NCBI GenBank assembly: GCA_964434165.1
Contig: CAYSUS010000017.1
Coordinates: 22,984 to 86,983, forward strand
Reading direction: 5' to 3'
DNA from: CAYSUS01 sp964434165
Lineage (GTDB): Bacteria > Planctomycetota > Planctomycetia > Pirellulales > Thermoguttaceae
DNA: 64,000 nucleotides
The position numbers and the translations under genes are program-made. This document shows, in pieces, positions 51,046 through 63,946 of this stretch; the stretch's first letter is position 1, and each line of letters starts with the position of its first letter. The notes under the pieces are model-generated. The model saw nothing but the letters and a program-made list of their open reading frames with translations. It searched no databases and was not told the DNA's origin.

Positions 51046-51654
51046 TCACGACTCCTTCTTCGGCTCCTCCTTCCCCTCTCCCTTCTTCGTCTCCTCCCTC
51101 TCCTTCACGCCCAGCTCCTTGAGCTTGGCGGCGATGTCCTCGGCGTGGGAGCCGGTCTTCACCTTCTTGTCGATGTAGAGGATCTTGCCGTCCTCGCCGA
51201 TGTAGAACGTCCAGCGCTGCGGCCAGCGGCGCACCGCATCGACCACGCCGTAGGCCTCGGCCGTCGTGCGCGTCGGGTCGCTGAGGATCGGATAGTCCAG
51301 CTCGAGCGACTCGGCGAACCTCTTGTTGGTCTCCGCCGGGTCGCAGCTCGCCGTGAAGTAGGCCACGTCGAACTTGCGCACCGCGGCGCCGTTCTCCTTG
51401 AGCGACTTGCACTCGGCCGTGCAGCCGGAAGTGAAGGCCTTGGGGAACCAGGCGATGACCACCGCCTGCTTGCCGCGGTAGTCGGAGAGCTTGTACGTCT
51501 TGCCGTCGCTGCCTTCGAGCGAGAAGTCGGGGGCCTCGTCGCCCGCCTTCAGCTCCTCGGCCATGAGTCGGGCCGCCGCGGCCACGGCCAGGAAACCGAC
51601 CACCAGCGCCACAGCCCCGATCGCGAGGGCTCGGATACTCGACCTCTTCGACAT
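51046..51654 (-). CDS. Membrane-anchored peroxiredoxin (AhpC/TSA family)
   Basis: The 202-residue product has a membrane or signal segment (AIGAVALVVGFLAVAAAA) and then a thioredoxin fold with APDFSLEGSDGKTYKLSDY. The peroxidatic cysteine is C78 in FPKAFTSGCTAEC, with a second cysteine C82 four residues later. Downstream RRWPQRWTFYIGEDGKILY is typical. It reduces peroxides in the periplasm or at the membrane. A Lys/Glu-rich tail of about 25 residues follows the fold. Start ATG 51654 follows GGGAGG. Confidence 0.88.
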   Translation of the reverse strand: MSKRSSIRALAIGAVALVVGFLAVAAAARLMAEELKAGDEAPDFSLEGSDGKTYKLSDYRGKQAVVIAWFPKAFTSGCTAECKSLKENGAAVRKFDVAYFTASCDPAETNKRFAESLELDYPILSDPTRTTAEAYGVVDAVRRWPQRWTFYIGEDGKILYIDKKVKTGSHAEDIAAKLKELGVKEREETKKGEGKEEPKKES

Positions 51655-51886
51655 GGTGACCTCCCAGGGTAGAAGGGGTACTATCGCTTCGACACCGCCG
51701 CCGCCCAAGACGCCGGCAGAGCGAGGAATCGAAACGATGAATTGTACGAAGGGGGAACAGCCGGTCACGTGCCCGCGACCAACGCCCGGGTGGTGCCTGG
51801 CACCCCTGGAGACGACCGGGGGCGCGGACATGGTACGATGGAACCGGCGCCTCACGCCGAATTCGCCCCGGCCAAGGAGTGGAACG

Positions 51887-52690
51887 ATGCTCGAATTGTT
51901 CGTGGTCTCGGACGCCACCGGCGAGACGGTGGAGCGCGTGGTCCGCGCGGCCCTGGTGCAGTTTCAGGACGCCCCGGTCCGTCTTGCCCGACACCCGCGG
52001 ATCCGCTCCCCCGAGCAGGTTCAGGCCGTGGTCCGGCAGGCGGCCGAGCGGGGGGCCTTCCTGGTCCACAGCCTCGTGTCGGACAGTCTGCGGGGCCGGA
52101 TCCTCGAGGAGTCGCGGCACGCGGGCATCGACGCCCTGGACATCCTCGGGCCGGTCCTGGAGCGCCTGGCCAAGCACCTGGAGCTGACGCCCCAGGAGAA
52201 GCCCGGTCTGTTCGAGCAGCTTTCCGACGCGCGGACCCGCGAGATCGAGGCGGTGAATTTCGCGTTCCACCACGACGACGGACAGAACGCCGACGAGCTC
52301 GATCGGGCCGAGGTCGTGGTGGTCGGCGTCTCGCGGTCGATGAAGACGCCGACGATGCTGTACCTGGCCTATCGCGGGTGGTTCGCGGCCAACGTGCCGC
52401 TGGTGCTCGAGCTCGACCCGCCCGAGGCCCTGCTGGCGCAGAGCGCCAGCCGGGTCTTCTGCCTGCACATGACGGCGGAGCGCCTCGTGGAGCTGCGTCG
52501 GCAGCGGGCGCGGAACGACGGGATTCCGATCGAAGGCTATGCGACGACGACCCAGGTCGAGAAGGAACTGCACCACGCCCGCGAGCTCTGCCGCAAGCAC
52601 CGCTGGCGTAGCATCGACGTGACGGGCAAGTCGGTCGAGGAGGTCGCCCGCGAGATCATCGCGCTGTTGCCGCCGCGCGCGCAGGAATAG
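51887..52690 (+). CDS. Pyruvate phosphate dikinase / PEP synthase regulatory protein (DUF299)
   Basis: The 267-residue product starts MLELFVVSDATGETVERV and has the P-loop-like GVSRSMKTPTMLYLAYRG near residue 146 and the C-terminal GIPIEGYATTTQVEKEL. Such proteins add and remove phosphate on PPDK or PEP synthase in response to ADP and phosphate. No dikinase gene is in the window. ATG 51887 follows AAGGAG by 7 bases. Confidence 0.92.
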   Translation: MLELFVVSDATGETVERVVRAALVQFQDAPVRLARHPRIRSPEQVQAVVRQAAERGAFLVHSLVSDSLRGRILEESRHAGIDALDILGPVLERLAKHLELTPQEKPGLFEQLSDARTREIEAVNFAFHHDDGQNADELDRAEVVVVGVSRSMKTPTMLYLAYRGWFAANVPLVLELDPPEALLAQSASRVFCLHMTAERLVELRRQRARNDGIPIEGYATTTQVEKELHHARELCRKHRWRSIDVTGKSVEEVAREIIALLPPRAQE

Positions 52691-52754
52691 GCTCCTCGAT
52701 TCGGCCGATTCCCGGGACAGGCTGTGTCTGCCCGGGGCGGGCCGAGTGGCGTCG

Positions 52755-52778
52755 CGCGATTCCGGGATCGTGCACGGC
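52755..52778 (+). repeat. Dispersed hairpin repeat, copy C (hairpin missing)
   Basis: CGCGATTCCGGGA is followed directly by TCGTGCACGGC. In copy B (9081-9136) the same two ends are separated by about 31 bases holding the hairpin. Confidence 0.5.
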
Positions 52779-52786
52779 GATTCGGC

Positions 52787-55600
52787 CTACGGCCGGCGGC
52801 GCCGGCGCAGTCCGCGGAGGCCAACGGCGGCGGCGCCGAGGGCCAGGAGCACGAGCGTGCCCGGCTCGGGGACGAACACGAAGTCGGCCTCGGCCACGGC
52901 GATCTGCCCGGCGAAGATCGACGTCAGGCGCAGCCGGGCCTCGGTCCCCAGGTCGAAGCTGGCGAGCAGCTCGTCCCAGGCCTCCGAGCCCAGCATGTCG
53001 TTCGTCCCGGAGGCGAGCGGCAGCAGGGCCCCGTCGTAGAGGTCTTGCACGAAGAACGCGCCGGTGAGGTCCGACCAGCCCGTCTCGCCCGGGGTGATCC
53101 ACTGCAAGCGCGCGCTCTCGCCGCCGCTGAACTCCCGGGCGCGGAACTCGACCTTGTGCAGGCCCTCGGCCAGCTCGAGGTCGTACCAGTGGCTGTGCCA
53201 GGTGTTCTGCTCGGGGCCCGCTTCGAGCACCCCGTCACCGTCCAGGTCGATGAACATCCAGGAGCGGTCGTCGCTGGCCATGTAGAAGCTGTAGGTACCC
53301 GTCTCCGGCACGTCGAGGTAACCGGTCCAGCGCACGCCGAACTGGTCTTCGAGGTTGCCCCAGCCGGGCGGACTCGGGTTGTTGTACGCGTAGTTGTCGC
53401 CGAAGTTGAAGGCCGAGGACGAGCCGGTGAAGTCACCGCGCGTCCCGAGCGGCGCAAGACCGTCGTCCCAGGCCGGCGAGCCGCCCGCGTAGCCGTAGTA
53501 CTGGCCCACCAGACCGGTCATCCTGGCCTGCCCGTTCTGGACCACCTCGTGAAGCACCCAGGTCTCCGACGGCAAAGAGACGGCCAGGGCGTCCACCTCG
53601 GTGTAGGCCTTGCCGAACAGCTTGTGGCCGACGCGCCGCAGCTCGGCCTTGGGGGTGACGGCGAACGCCCGGGCGGAGAGATCCGTGCCGTAGCCGGCCG
53701 CGTTCGGATCGCGGCTGCTCTGGAGCAGGTCGGAGGTCTGCTTGAACGAGAGCTCGACGGAAGACCCGCCGGAGTTCTCGTAGTGGTAAAGCTCCACCGG
53801 ATACAGGCCGGACTGCGGGATGTGGACGAAGCCGGTGTTGGCGGTCCCGCCGGGGTGGCCGCGGCCTGAGGAGAACTTGCCGATGATCTGGTCGCCCACG
53901 CGGAGCCGGAAACCGTCGTCGCTGCCCACGGCGAACGCGTAGTCGCCCGGCTCGGGGAAGTACATCAGTCCGCCGACCGCCGTGGTGAAGTAGTTGTCGT
54001 CGCTGCCGGTGTTGTGCGGCCACGGCGGCGTGCCCGCGAAGCTCCCCTCCGACCCGTTCTGGGGATCGCGGAAGTCGACCGCCAGGGACTTGATCGCGGC
54101 CGCAGGCGTGGCGCTGCGGCGCGAGAACATCATCGCGTCGTCGATGTTGGCCGATCCGCCGGGCCGCGCGTGAATCGTCACGTTCAGGCCGTCGGCCAGC
54201 CCCGCGTCCACGGTGCCCGCGATGGCCGGCGCCCCCGCCGCGTTGAACCCCCAGTCGCCGTCGGCCGGCATGGCGTCGGGGCGCTGATAGACCGGAAACG
54301 CGGCGTCCGCGCCGAGGATCTGGAAGTCGGTCGTGTTGAACGAGGTCACCTCCCCGGCCGCCGAGCTGACCTCCAGCCCGGCACCTCCGCCGCGGTTGCG
54401 GTAGAGCACGTCGATCGACCAGTAGCCGGCCTCCGGAAAGGTCACGGTCACCAGTTGCGGAGTGGTTCCGGTCCCGGAGAGGAAGCTGGAACCGCCGATG
54501 CGCAGCTCGTAGCCGTCGTCGGCGTCCACGGCAAAGGTCCGCGTGTAGCCGGCCGAGGGGGCATAGACGTAGCCGGCCATCTGGACGGCGTAGTCCTCGG
54601 GACCGGCCGCCGAGGAGTGCCCGTCGCCCGGGAACAGGCCCACCTGCCCCGAGAAGCGGCTCCCCGCGGTGTCGAGGTCCACGCGATCGACCACGCGAAC
54701 CTGGGAGGCCGAATGGTTGCCGTCGCCGGGCTTGAGGTTCATCGCGCTGGCGACCTGGCCCATGTTGTCCAGGTTGTTGTTCACGCGAACGATTTGCGTG
54801 CTCAGTCCGGTAAGGTCCGTGTCGATGGAGCCCTCGGGGGCCGCCAGGGTGCGGAGGAACTGGTTCGGCGAAAGGACCGAGTTGGAATAGCGGACCTCGT
54901 CGAGCAGCGTGCCGCCGGGCAGGCCGCCGTTGTTGCCGAGGATCAGATCGGCCGCCACGGCCGTGGCCTCGGAGGCGGTGCCGCTGAGCGTCGCCGTCGC
55001 GCGGTTGCCGTAGTCGTTGTAGTACTCGATGAGGCCACTCGAGGCGTTGAAGGTCACGGCCACGTGATGCCACTGGCCGACGCCCAGCGCCTGACCCGCG
55101 TTGGAGCCCGCGACCTGGTTCGTCTTGGCGGTCGTGTCGAACCGCGTCCGGCCCTCTTCGCCCGGGTCCATGTCGAGCTGCCAGCCCAGGCGCGGGCCGC
55201 TGGGGGACACGTACGAGATGTATGCCGGGTAGCTCCCCTGATCGCCGCCGATGAGGACGAAGGCCTCGATGGTGAAGCTTGCCGCGTCCAGCGCGTCGTT
55301 ATCCGCCACCGAGGCGCCGTGCCCCTGGCCGGCGTCGAGCGAGGAAGCGTTGGCGAGGATCTGGCCACTGAAGGGGTCGAAGACGAACGCCCCGGGGGTG
55401 GACGTCTGGTAGGTTGTCCCGCCCGAGCCCTGCGCGTCGAGAAAACCGGGGCTCAGAACGTTGGGCGCGGCGCCGACGGCGCCCGTCCCCTCGAACCGCC
55501 ACCAGGCGACCGGATCGGCGCTGGCTTCTGCGCAGATCGCCGACCCCATGCCGCATACGAGGACCACGGACAACGCACGACGAACGGCGCAAATCGACAT
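52787..55600 (-). CDS. Secreted LamG/PA14 protein with PEP-CTERM sorting signal
   Basis: The 937-residue product has a signal peptide (ALSVVLVCGMGSAICAEA). A LamG-like concanavalin domain begins near residue 30 (VAWWRFEGTGAVG) with QGHGASVADNDALDAASFTIE. At least three PA14-like modules follow (YAVQMAGYVYAPSAGYTRTF; DYAFAVGSDDGFRLRVGDQI; YSFYMASDDRSWMFIDLDGD). It ends in a PEP-CTERM signal (VPEPGTLVLLALGAAAVGLR followed by Arg repeats), which an exosortase/archaeosortase-type enzyme would process. It is probably surface-exposed and carbohydrate-binding. Start ATG 55600 is preceded by GGGAG at 9 bases and a promoter. Confidence 0.85.
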   Translation of the reverse strand: MSICAVRRALSVVLVCGMGSAICAEASADPVAWWRFEGTGAVGAAPNVLSPGFLDAQGSGGTTYQTSTPGAFVFDPFSGQILANASSLDAGQGHGASVADNDALDAASFTIEAFVLIGGDQGSYPAYISYVSPSGPRLGWQLDMDPGEEGRTRFDTTAKTNQVAGSNAGQALGVGQWHHVAVTFNASSGLIEYYNDYGNRATATLSGTASEATAVAADLILGNNGGLPGGTLLDEVRYSNSVLSPNQFLRTLAAPEGSIDTDLTGLSTQIVRVNNNLDNMGQVASAMNLKPGDGNHSASQVRVVDRVDLDTAGSRFSGQVGLFPGDGHSSAAGPEDYAVQMAGYVYAPSAGYTRTFAVDADDGYELRIGGSSFLSGTGTTPQLVTVTFPEAGYWSIDVLYRNRGGGAGLEVSSAAGEVTSFNTTDFQILGADAAFPVYQRPDAMPADGDWGFNAAGAPAIAGTVDAGLADGLNVTIHARPGGSANIDDAMMFSRRSATPAAAIKSLAVDFRDPQNGSEGSFAGTPPWPHNTGSDDNYFTTAVGGLMYFPEPGDYAFAVGSDDGFRLRVGDQIIGKFSSGRGHPGGTANTGFVHIPQSGLYPVELYHYENSGGSSVELSFKQTSDLLQSSRDPNAAGYGTDLSARAFAVTPKAELRRVGHKLFGKAYTEVDALAVSLPSETWVLHEVVQNGQARMTGLVGQYYGYAGGSPAWDDGLAPLGTRGDFTGSSSAFNFGDNYAYNNPSPPGWGNLEDQFGVRWTGYLDVPETGTYSFYMASDDRSWMFIDLDGDGVLEAGPEQNTWHSHWYDLELAEGLHKVEFRAREFSGGESARLQWITPGETGWSDLTGAFFVQDLYDGALLPLASGTNDMLGSEAWDELLASFDLGTEARLRLTSIFAGQIAVAEADFVFVPEPGTLVLLALGAAAVGLRGLRRRRRP

Positions 55601-55712
55601 CGGCACCGACTCCCGGGAGAATGGCTTGGCGGCGGGAAAAGCAGCGAACACCCCAGCCCGTGTATCGCTGCGGCGTGGGCGAACCGAACGGGCCGTCCGG
55701 TCCACGGCTTCC

Positions 55713-55741
55713 AGACTAATTGGCGATAACGGGCCGGTCAA
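55713..55741 (-). promoter_or_regulatory. Candidate promoter of the PEP-CTERM gene
   Basis: On the minus strand TTGACC (55741-55736) and TAGTCT (55718-55713) are spaced by 17 bases, giving a leader of about 105 bases to the ATG at 55600. Confidence 0.5.
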
Positions 55742-56045
55742 CTCAAAGTCTCGCGTCGCGGGCCTCGGGGGCAGAAGGCCCCCTTGCGGGGTGTTTGACC
55801 CTATCCCCAGGAGGGTCGGCGGGGAGGCCCGAATTCGGAAGTCGGAGGCCTGCGGCGGTGTGGGCAACCGGCGCGACCGGTACGCCAAGAACGATCCGCG
55901 CAATCGGAACCCGCGCCGATTTCGGAATCCGCCGCATCTCAATCGGGAAACGAGGTCTCCCACCCGATAGGTGTTGGTGACGTGCTTGCGCGCCTCAACC
56001 CGCTCCCTCGGCATGGAAGTGATTGTGCCCCCCCAGCGCGACTGC
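55742..56045. other. Intergenic region between the PEP-CTERM and porin genes
   Basis: About 300 bases with no gene. A short GAATTCGGAAGTCGGAGGCC near 55830 resembles the heptamer repeat at 24231. No promoter for the porin gene was recognised. Confidence 0.4.
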
Positions 56046-57353
56046 ATGCGGCGGCCGTTCTCGCGATCTCATCGCGCGGGGCCCGTGGCCGCATGCGCCG
56101 CGGCCTTGCTGGTGGTGGCTTGCTCTTTGCCGGTCGCATCGGCGCAGCCCCGACCGGGCGTCGATCCATCGCACGACGTGTTCCACCGCACGCCGCAGAG
56201 CGCCCCGTCGCCGTCGCGCATGGAAGTGGGCGAGGACGAGCTGACGGATGCAGCGGACCTGGAGCACGAGCCCGGGCGGCTGTTCGGTCCGCTCCTCGAC
56301 GGCGAATCGGGCATCACCTTCGAGCCGGTCTATTACGGCGAGGTGTTCACCAACACGCGAGGCGGCATCTCCACGCGCCGGGCCACGCGCTACGAGGCCC
56401 TCCTCGATCTAGCCCTGACCGCCGACTTCGAGAAGCTGAACCTGCCCGTGCCCGGCAAGTTCTTCCTGCTGGGGCAGAACACGCACGGCCAGGGGCTGAC
56501 CGAGCAGTTCGTCGGCGACGCCCAGGTGGTGAGCAACATCGACTCCTTCGACAACATCATGCAGGTCAGCGAGTACTGGTGGGAGGGGGCGTTCTGCGGC
56601 GAGAACGTGACCGTGCGCCTGGGCAAGCAGGACGTCAACAGCGAATTCATCCTGCCGGAATCGGCCGGCGACTTCGTCAACTCGTCGTTCGGCATCTCGC
56701 CGACCCTGGGCGTGCCCACCTATCCGCACACCAGCGCGGCCGCCGTCGTGCTGGTCCAGTTGACCGATTCGCTGGTGGCCAAGGTGGGCGTCTGGGACGG
56801 CGTGCCCGACGGGCGCAACTGGGGCTTTTCAGGTACAGGGATCACGCTCACCATCGGCGAGCTGGAGTACGACTACGCGCTGTGCGACGGCCTCCTGCCC
56901 GGCAAGATCGACGGCGGGGTGGGCTACGTCTCGGCCGGCCAGATCGGGCCGGGGCTTGACGAGCCGCAGAGTTGGGCCGTGCACGCCGATTTCGAGCAGG
57001 TGCTCTGGCGCGAGAACTGGCACGACCCCGCCAACGAGCAGGGGCTGGCCATGTTCCTCCAGTACGGAACGTCCTACGACCAGGTGCTGATCGAGTTTCC
57101 CGAGTACTTCGGGGCGGGCATGATCTACCGCGGGCTGGTGCCGGGGCGCGACGAGGACGTGGTGGGCGTGGCCTTCGCGCGCAGCCGGCTCAGCTTCGGC
57201 GGCACCGAGGTGGAGACCGTGACCGAGGTGTTTTACAAGGCCGCGGTCCGGCCCGGCTTCGCCGTGCAGCCGGACCTCCAGTACATCACTTCCCCCTCGG
57301 GCCTCTACCGCGACTCCCTGGTGGTGGGCATGCGGTTCGAGGCGGCGTTTTGA
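56046..57353 (+). CDS. Carbohydrate-selective porin, OprB family
   Basis: The 435-residue product has a long signal peptide (RAGPVAACAAALLVVACSLP). The barrel region has FKL-like strands and the OprB landmarks KLNLPVPGKFFLLGQNTHG, RLGKQDVNSEF, FVNSSFGISPT, and the terminal DLQYITSPSGLYRDSLVVGMR. It is an outer-membrane porin, with substrate probably a sugar. Start ATG 56046 is chosen because the signal peptide then begins directly; 56013 is an alternative. Confidence 0.88.
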   Translation: MRRPFSRSHRAGPVAACAAALLVVACSLPVASAQPRPGVDPSHDVFHRTPQSAPSPSRMEVGEDELTDAADLEHEPGRLFGPLLDGESGITFEPVYYGEVFTNTRGGISTRRATRYEALLDLALTADFEKLNLPVPGKFFLLGQNTHGQGLTEQFVGDAQVVSNIDSFDNIMQVSEYWWEGAFCGENVTVRLGKQDVNSEFILPESAGDFVNSSFGISPTLGVPTYPHTSAAAVVLVQLTDSLVAKVGVWDGVPDGRNWGFSGTGITLTIGELEYDYALCDGLLPGKIDGGVGYVSAGQIGPGLDEPQSWAVHADFEQVLWRENWHDPANEQGLAMFLQYGTSYDQVLIEFPEYFGAGMIYRGLVPGRDEDVVGVAFARSRLSFGGTEVETVTEVFYKAAVRPGFAVQPDLQYITSPSGLYRDSLVVGMRFEAAF

Positions 57354-57882
57354 CCCAGCCGAACCGTTCTGCCGCATGCCGGGGGTTTGGCCCCGCGCGC
57401 GGCCTCTTTCCGAACGCATGCAGCGCGGCCCACGGGCCGATGCCCGCTTGCCCGGGACATCCTTGGCGGCACGCAAGGAGAAGACGGCGTCCGGAGCGCC
57501 AGTCCATGGCCAACCGCGGGCGGTTGGTGTTCCACGCCGCGTGCCCCTGGACTACCCCCTGGAAGGGTCCTTGTGAGAGGTTGGGTAAACCGTTACCTTT
57601 ACGGTTTGGCCAAGTCCGGCCACCCCCGTCTCGGGCTCCGTGGGCGCGGTGGCCGGCTGCCGTTCTGGGTCCCGTGTCGGTTTGGAGGGCGGCTACCGAT
57701 CGCGTAGTGCGTGAGACTCTCCGGCATCGCACCCGGTCGCGTCGCTTTCCGCTCTAGGGGCAGGCTTCTTCGGCAGCGCCTGGGAGAGGGAGCTTCCAAG
57801 GGGGGCGGTTTCTTCCCGGAACGGCCAACGGATACGAGATTCCTGGTCCTCAAACTACTTCATCCAGAAGAGGAGTTGTCCC
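57354..57882 (+). other. Leader region upstream of nifJ with two strong hairpins
   Basis: About 530 bases with no gene. AAACCGT (57587-57593) and ACGGTTT (57601-57607) form a hairpin, followed by CCGGCCACC (57616-57624) and GGTGGCCGG (57648-57656), a second stem enclosing CCCG...CGGG. They could be the porin gene's 3' end or a structured leader for nifJ. No promoter boxes were recognised. AGGAG lies at 57870. Confidence 0.5.
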
Positions 57883-61502
<3,620 letters not shown>

Positions 61503-61506
<4 letters not shown>

Positions 61507-62510
61507 GCGTTGATCTGAGCACCAAGTACCTCGGTCTGGACCTGAAGAACCCCCTGGTCGTCGCCGCCTGCTCGCTGACCGACGATCCGGACAACCTCAA
61601 GCGCATGGAGGAGGCCGGGGCTTCGGCCATCGTCCTCCATTCGCTGTTCGAGGAGCAGATCGAGTTCGACCAGATGGAGACGCAGCGGCTCTACGAGCGC
61701 GGGGCGGAGAGCTTCCCCGAGGCCCTCACCTACTTCCCCGAGCTCGACGAATACCGCGTCGGGCCCGACGCCTACATCGAGCGCGTCGAGAACTCGAAGA
61801 AGGCCGCGGGCGTGCCCGTCATCGCCAGCCTCAACGGCACCAACAGGGGAGGCTGGATCCGCTACGCCAGGCTCCTCCAGGACGCCGGCGCCGACGCCCT
61901 GGAGCTGAACGTCTATTTCATCGCGGCCGACGCCGAGCAGTCGGGCGCCGAGGTGGAAGCGCAGTACTGCGACCTGGTCGCCGCGGTCAAGGAGTCGATC
62001 TCCATCCCCCTGGCCGTCAAGGTCGGGCCGTACTTCAGCTCGCCGGGCCACATGGCGCTCAAGCTCGCCGAGGCCGGGGCCGACGGCCTGGTGATCTTCA
62101 ACCGCTTCCTCCAGCCCGACATCGACCTGGAGGACCTGAAGGTCACCCCGCGCCTGGCACTCAGCACGCCCCTGGAGCTGCTTCTGCCGCTGCGGTGGAT
62201 CGCCATCCTCCGCGGGCGCGTCAGCGCGTCGCTGGCCCTGACCAGCGGCATCCACGGCCACATGGAGATGGTCAAGGCGATCCTCGCCGGGGCCGACGTG
62301 GGCATGGTCGCCTCGCTGCTCTACAAGAAGGGGATCGATGCCATGACGCCGATCCTCGAGGGCCTCACCCAGTGGCTCCAGGAGAACGAGTACCATTCCG
62401 TGGCCCAGGCCCGCGGGGCCATGAGCCAGCAGAACTGCCCCGAGCCGGCCGCGTTCGAGCGGGGCAATTACATGAAAGCCCTGACCCACTTCACCGGCGA
62501 GTTCATCTAG
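61503..62510 (+). CDS. Dihydroorotate dehydrogenase-like flavoprotein partner of PFOR
   Basis: The 335-residue product resembles class 1 DHODs: TKYLGLDLKNPLVVAAC at the N-terminus, VIASLNG, GADALELNVYFIAAD, PLAVKVGPYF, GADGLVIFNRFLQPDID and LALTSGIHGHMEMVKAI. The catalytic cysteine position reads ELNVYFI, so it has neither the typical Cys nor Ser. It is likely not a pyrimidine enzyme; the true pyrD lies at 12894. The tight overlap with nifJ suggests a redox role with ferredoxin. Confidence 0.82.
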
Positions 62511-62668
62511 GACGCTTGAGCGTCGTGGCGAACGTTTTCTCCAGCCCGCGGGTTGCCCGGTCAGCCCGCGGGCTTTCGTCTGCGCGCGAGGATCGCTACC
62601 ACAAAACGGGTGGGCGATGGGCAGCCTGCCCGTTCAGGCCCCACGTTTGGCAGGCAGATGCGACGAAG

Positions 62669-62815
62669 TGGATCGTGAACATCCAGCGAGACGAGACAGG
62701 GATGCTCGTGGTGGAATGCCCTGCCATGCCGGGCTGCGTCTCCCAGGGGGCCACGGAAGACGAGGCGGTCTCCAGCATCCGCGAAGCGATCCAGGCCCGA
62801 CTCGAACCAGGCCGC
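62669..62815 (+). pseudogene. HicB-like antitoxin remnant
   Basis: The frame encodes WIVNIQRDETGMLVVECPAM followed by a PGCVSQGATEDEAVSSIREA segment, the N-terminal domain of HicB. The nearest ATG (62658) is out of frame with the conserved Trp, and the sequence after EAIQARLE becomes low-complexity. So it looks decayed. In-frame GTG 62675 might still be used. Confidence 0.55.
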
Positions 62816-62956
62816 GATCCAGGCCAGCCGCGACACCATCGTCGCCCCGATCCGAAGGAGCCCGCGGGCCGACGCTCCGGGCGCGTCAGGTTGATCGCGA
62901 CCGCTCAGCGGCGTGGCTCCTTGCTCAAGGCGCACGACGGGCGTCTTGCACGGGGC

Positions 62957-63075
62957 CTCCGCGCAACGGGTCCGAGTGACCACCGTGGGATTCGGCTCGG
63001 CCTCGTTCTCCAGGCGCGACAGGGACGCCCGGCCGATGCCGCTCGTCTCCTCGACGCCGGAGAGGCTCAGGCCCT
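62957..63075 (-). pseudogene. XRE-type helix-turn-helix remnant
   Basis: The minus strand encodes GLSLSGVEETSGIGRASLSR then LENEAEPNPTVVTRTRCAEA, matching the HTH_3 pattern of Xre/Cro regulators. The frame is open on both sides, but the flanks are Arg/Pro-rich with no typical start or downstream fold. It is probably degraded and may belong to the same toxin-antitoxin-like relic as the HicB fragment. Confidence 0.5.
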
Positions 63076-63174
63076 CGGCCTCGGGCTCGAATTTGAGGGG
63101 GTTCAAAGCGGCGCGGAGGGCGGCACGGGCCGGGCGGCCAGTGCCAGGGGATTGGCGCGGCGGGCGAGTCGTCC

Positions 63175-63669
63175 CTAACCCGCCGCCTGCTCGGCCAGCA
63201 CGCGCTGGACGGCGAGCACGCCGCGACGGGTCTTGAGACAGAGCTGACGCGCGGCCTCGGGGTGGGGCACGCCGGGCCACCGCATCACCTCGTTGCCCTG
63301 GCGGCGGAAGACCAGGTCGCCGGCCCTGAGCCACTTCTGGCCGGGCAGCACCTCCACGTCAAGGGCGTCGAACTCGCCGAGGCCCAGCGACGCCCCTTCG
63401 CTGGCGCACAGGCCCTCCAGGACCGTCACGCGCCGGTCGGTGATGCGGTAGCGGCGGCAGACCCACGGCGCCAGGCGCCAGAAATAGAGGGCGAGGCTCA
63501 CGGGGATCGTGGCCAGGGCGAGCAGTTTGCCCAGCGTCAGCGCGCGATGCGGGCCGGCCCGGACGGCGCACCACCGCCCCACGCGGCGTCCCAGGGGAAA
63601 GGCGGCGATGGATGGCCAGAGCACGGCGACGAGCGACTCGGACGCCGGGTCGTTGGAGGTGGAGGACAT
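63175..63669 (-). CDS. Small PH-domain membrane protein (bPH2/DUF304-like)
   Basis: The 164-residue product has one or two membrane segments (LGKLLALATIPVSLALYFW, about 58-76). YRITDRRVTVLEG, VEVLPGQKWLRAGDLVFRRQ and the closing PHPEAARQLCL follow, the pattern of bacterial PH domains. Function is unknown. Start ATG 63669 is preferred because upstream codons fall in an HSSF-type repeat. Confidence 0.75.
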   Translation of the reverse strand: MSSTSNDPASESLVAVLWPSIAAFPLGRRVGRWCAVRAGPHRALTLGKLLALATIPVSLALYFWRLAPWVCRRYRITDRRVTVLEGLCASEGASLGLGEFDALDVEVLPGQKWLRAGDLVFRRQGNEVMRWPGVPHPEAARQLCLKTRRGVLAVQRVLAEQAAG

Positions 63670-63679
63670 GGGACCGAGG

Positions 63680-63714
63680 AATGACGAATGGGGAATGACG
63701 AAAGACGAATCATG
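63680..63714. repeat. HSSF/FVI-type short repeat
   Basis: Repeats of AATGACGAA with variants (AATGACGAATGGGGAATGAC, then AAAGACGAATCATGA). If translated on the minus strand they give DSSFVIPHSSF, a recognised non-genic repeat of planctomycetes and related bacteria. Confidence 0.6.
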
Positions 63715-63786
63715 ACCGACTGGCCCCTTGCCGGTCAACGGGGCTGTGCGGCCACTGGCCGTTCATCCTTCCCCACTCGGTATTGC

Positions 63787-63827
63787 ACGAAAAGGCCCGG
63801 CCGGATCGCGAAGGATCCGGCCGGGCC
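63787..63827 (-). terminator. Rho-independent terminator after the 16S rRNA gene
   Basis: GGCCCGGCCGGATC (63794-63807) and GATCCGGCCGGGCC (63814-63827) form a perfect 14-pair stem with loop GCGAAG. On the minus strand it is followed by TTTTCGTG. It lies about 130 bases after the end of the 16S rRNA gene and facing it. Confidence 0.85.
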
Positions 63828-63946
63828 AGTATGAATTCGGGTAGTGATCGGCCTCGCACCCGCGGTTCGGGCGAATACAGGCAGGACGCTTCTGCGTGGT
63901 CCATCCGGCACAAGCCAAAGTTGGCCTACCACCGGGGACCGGAGCA

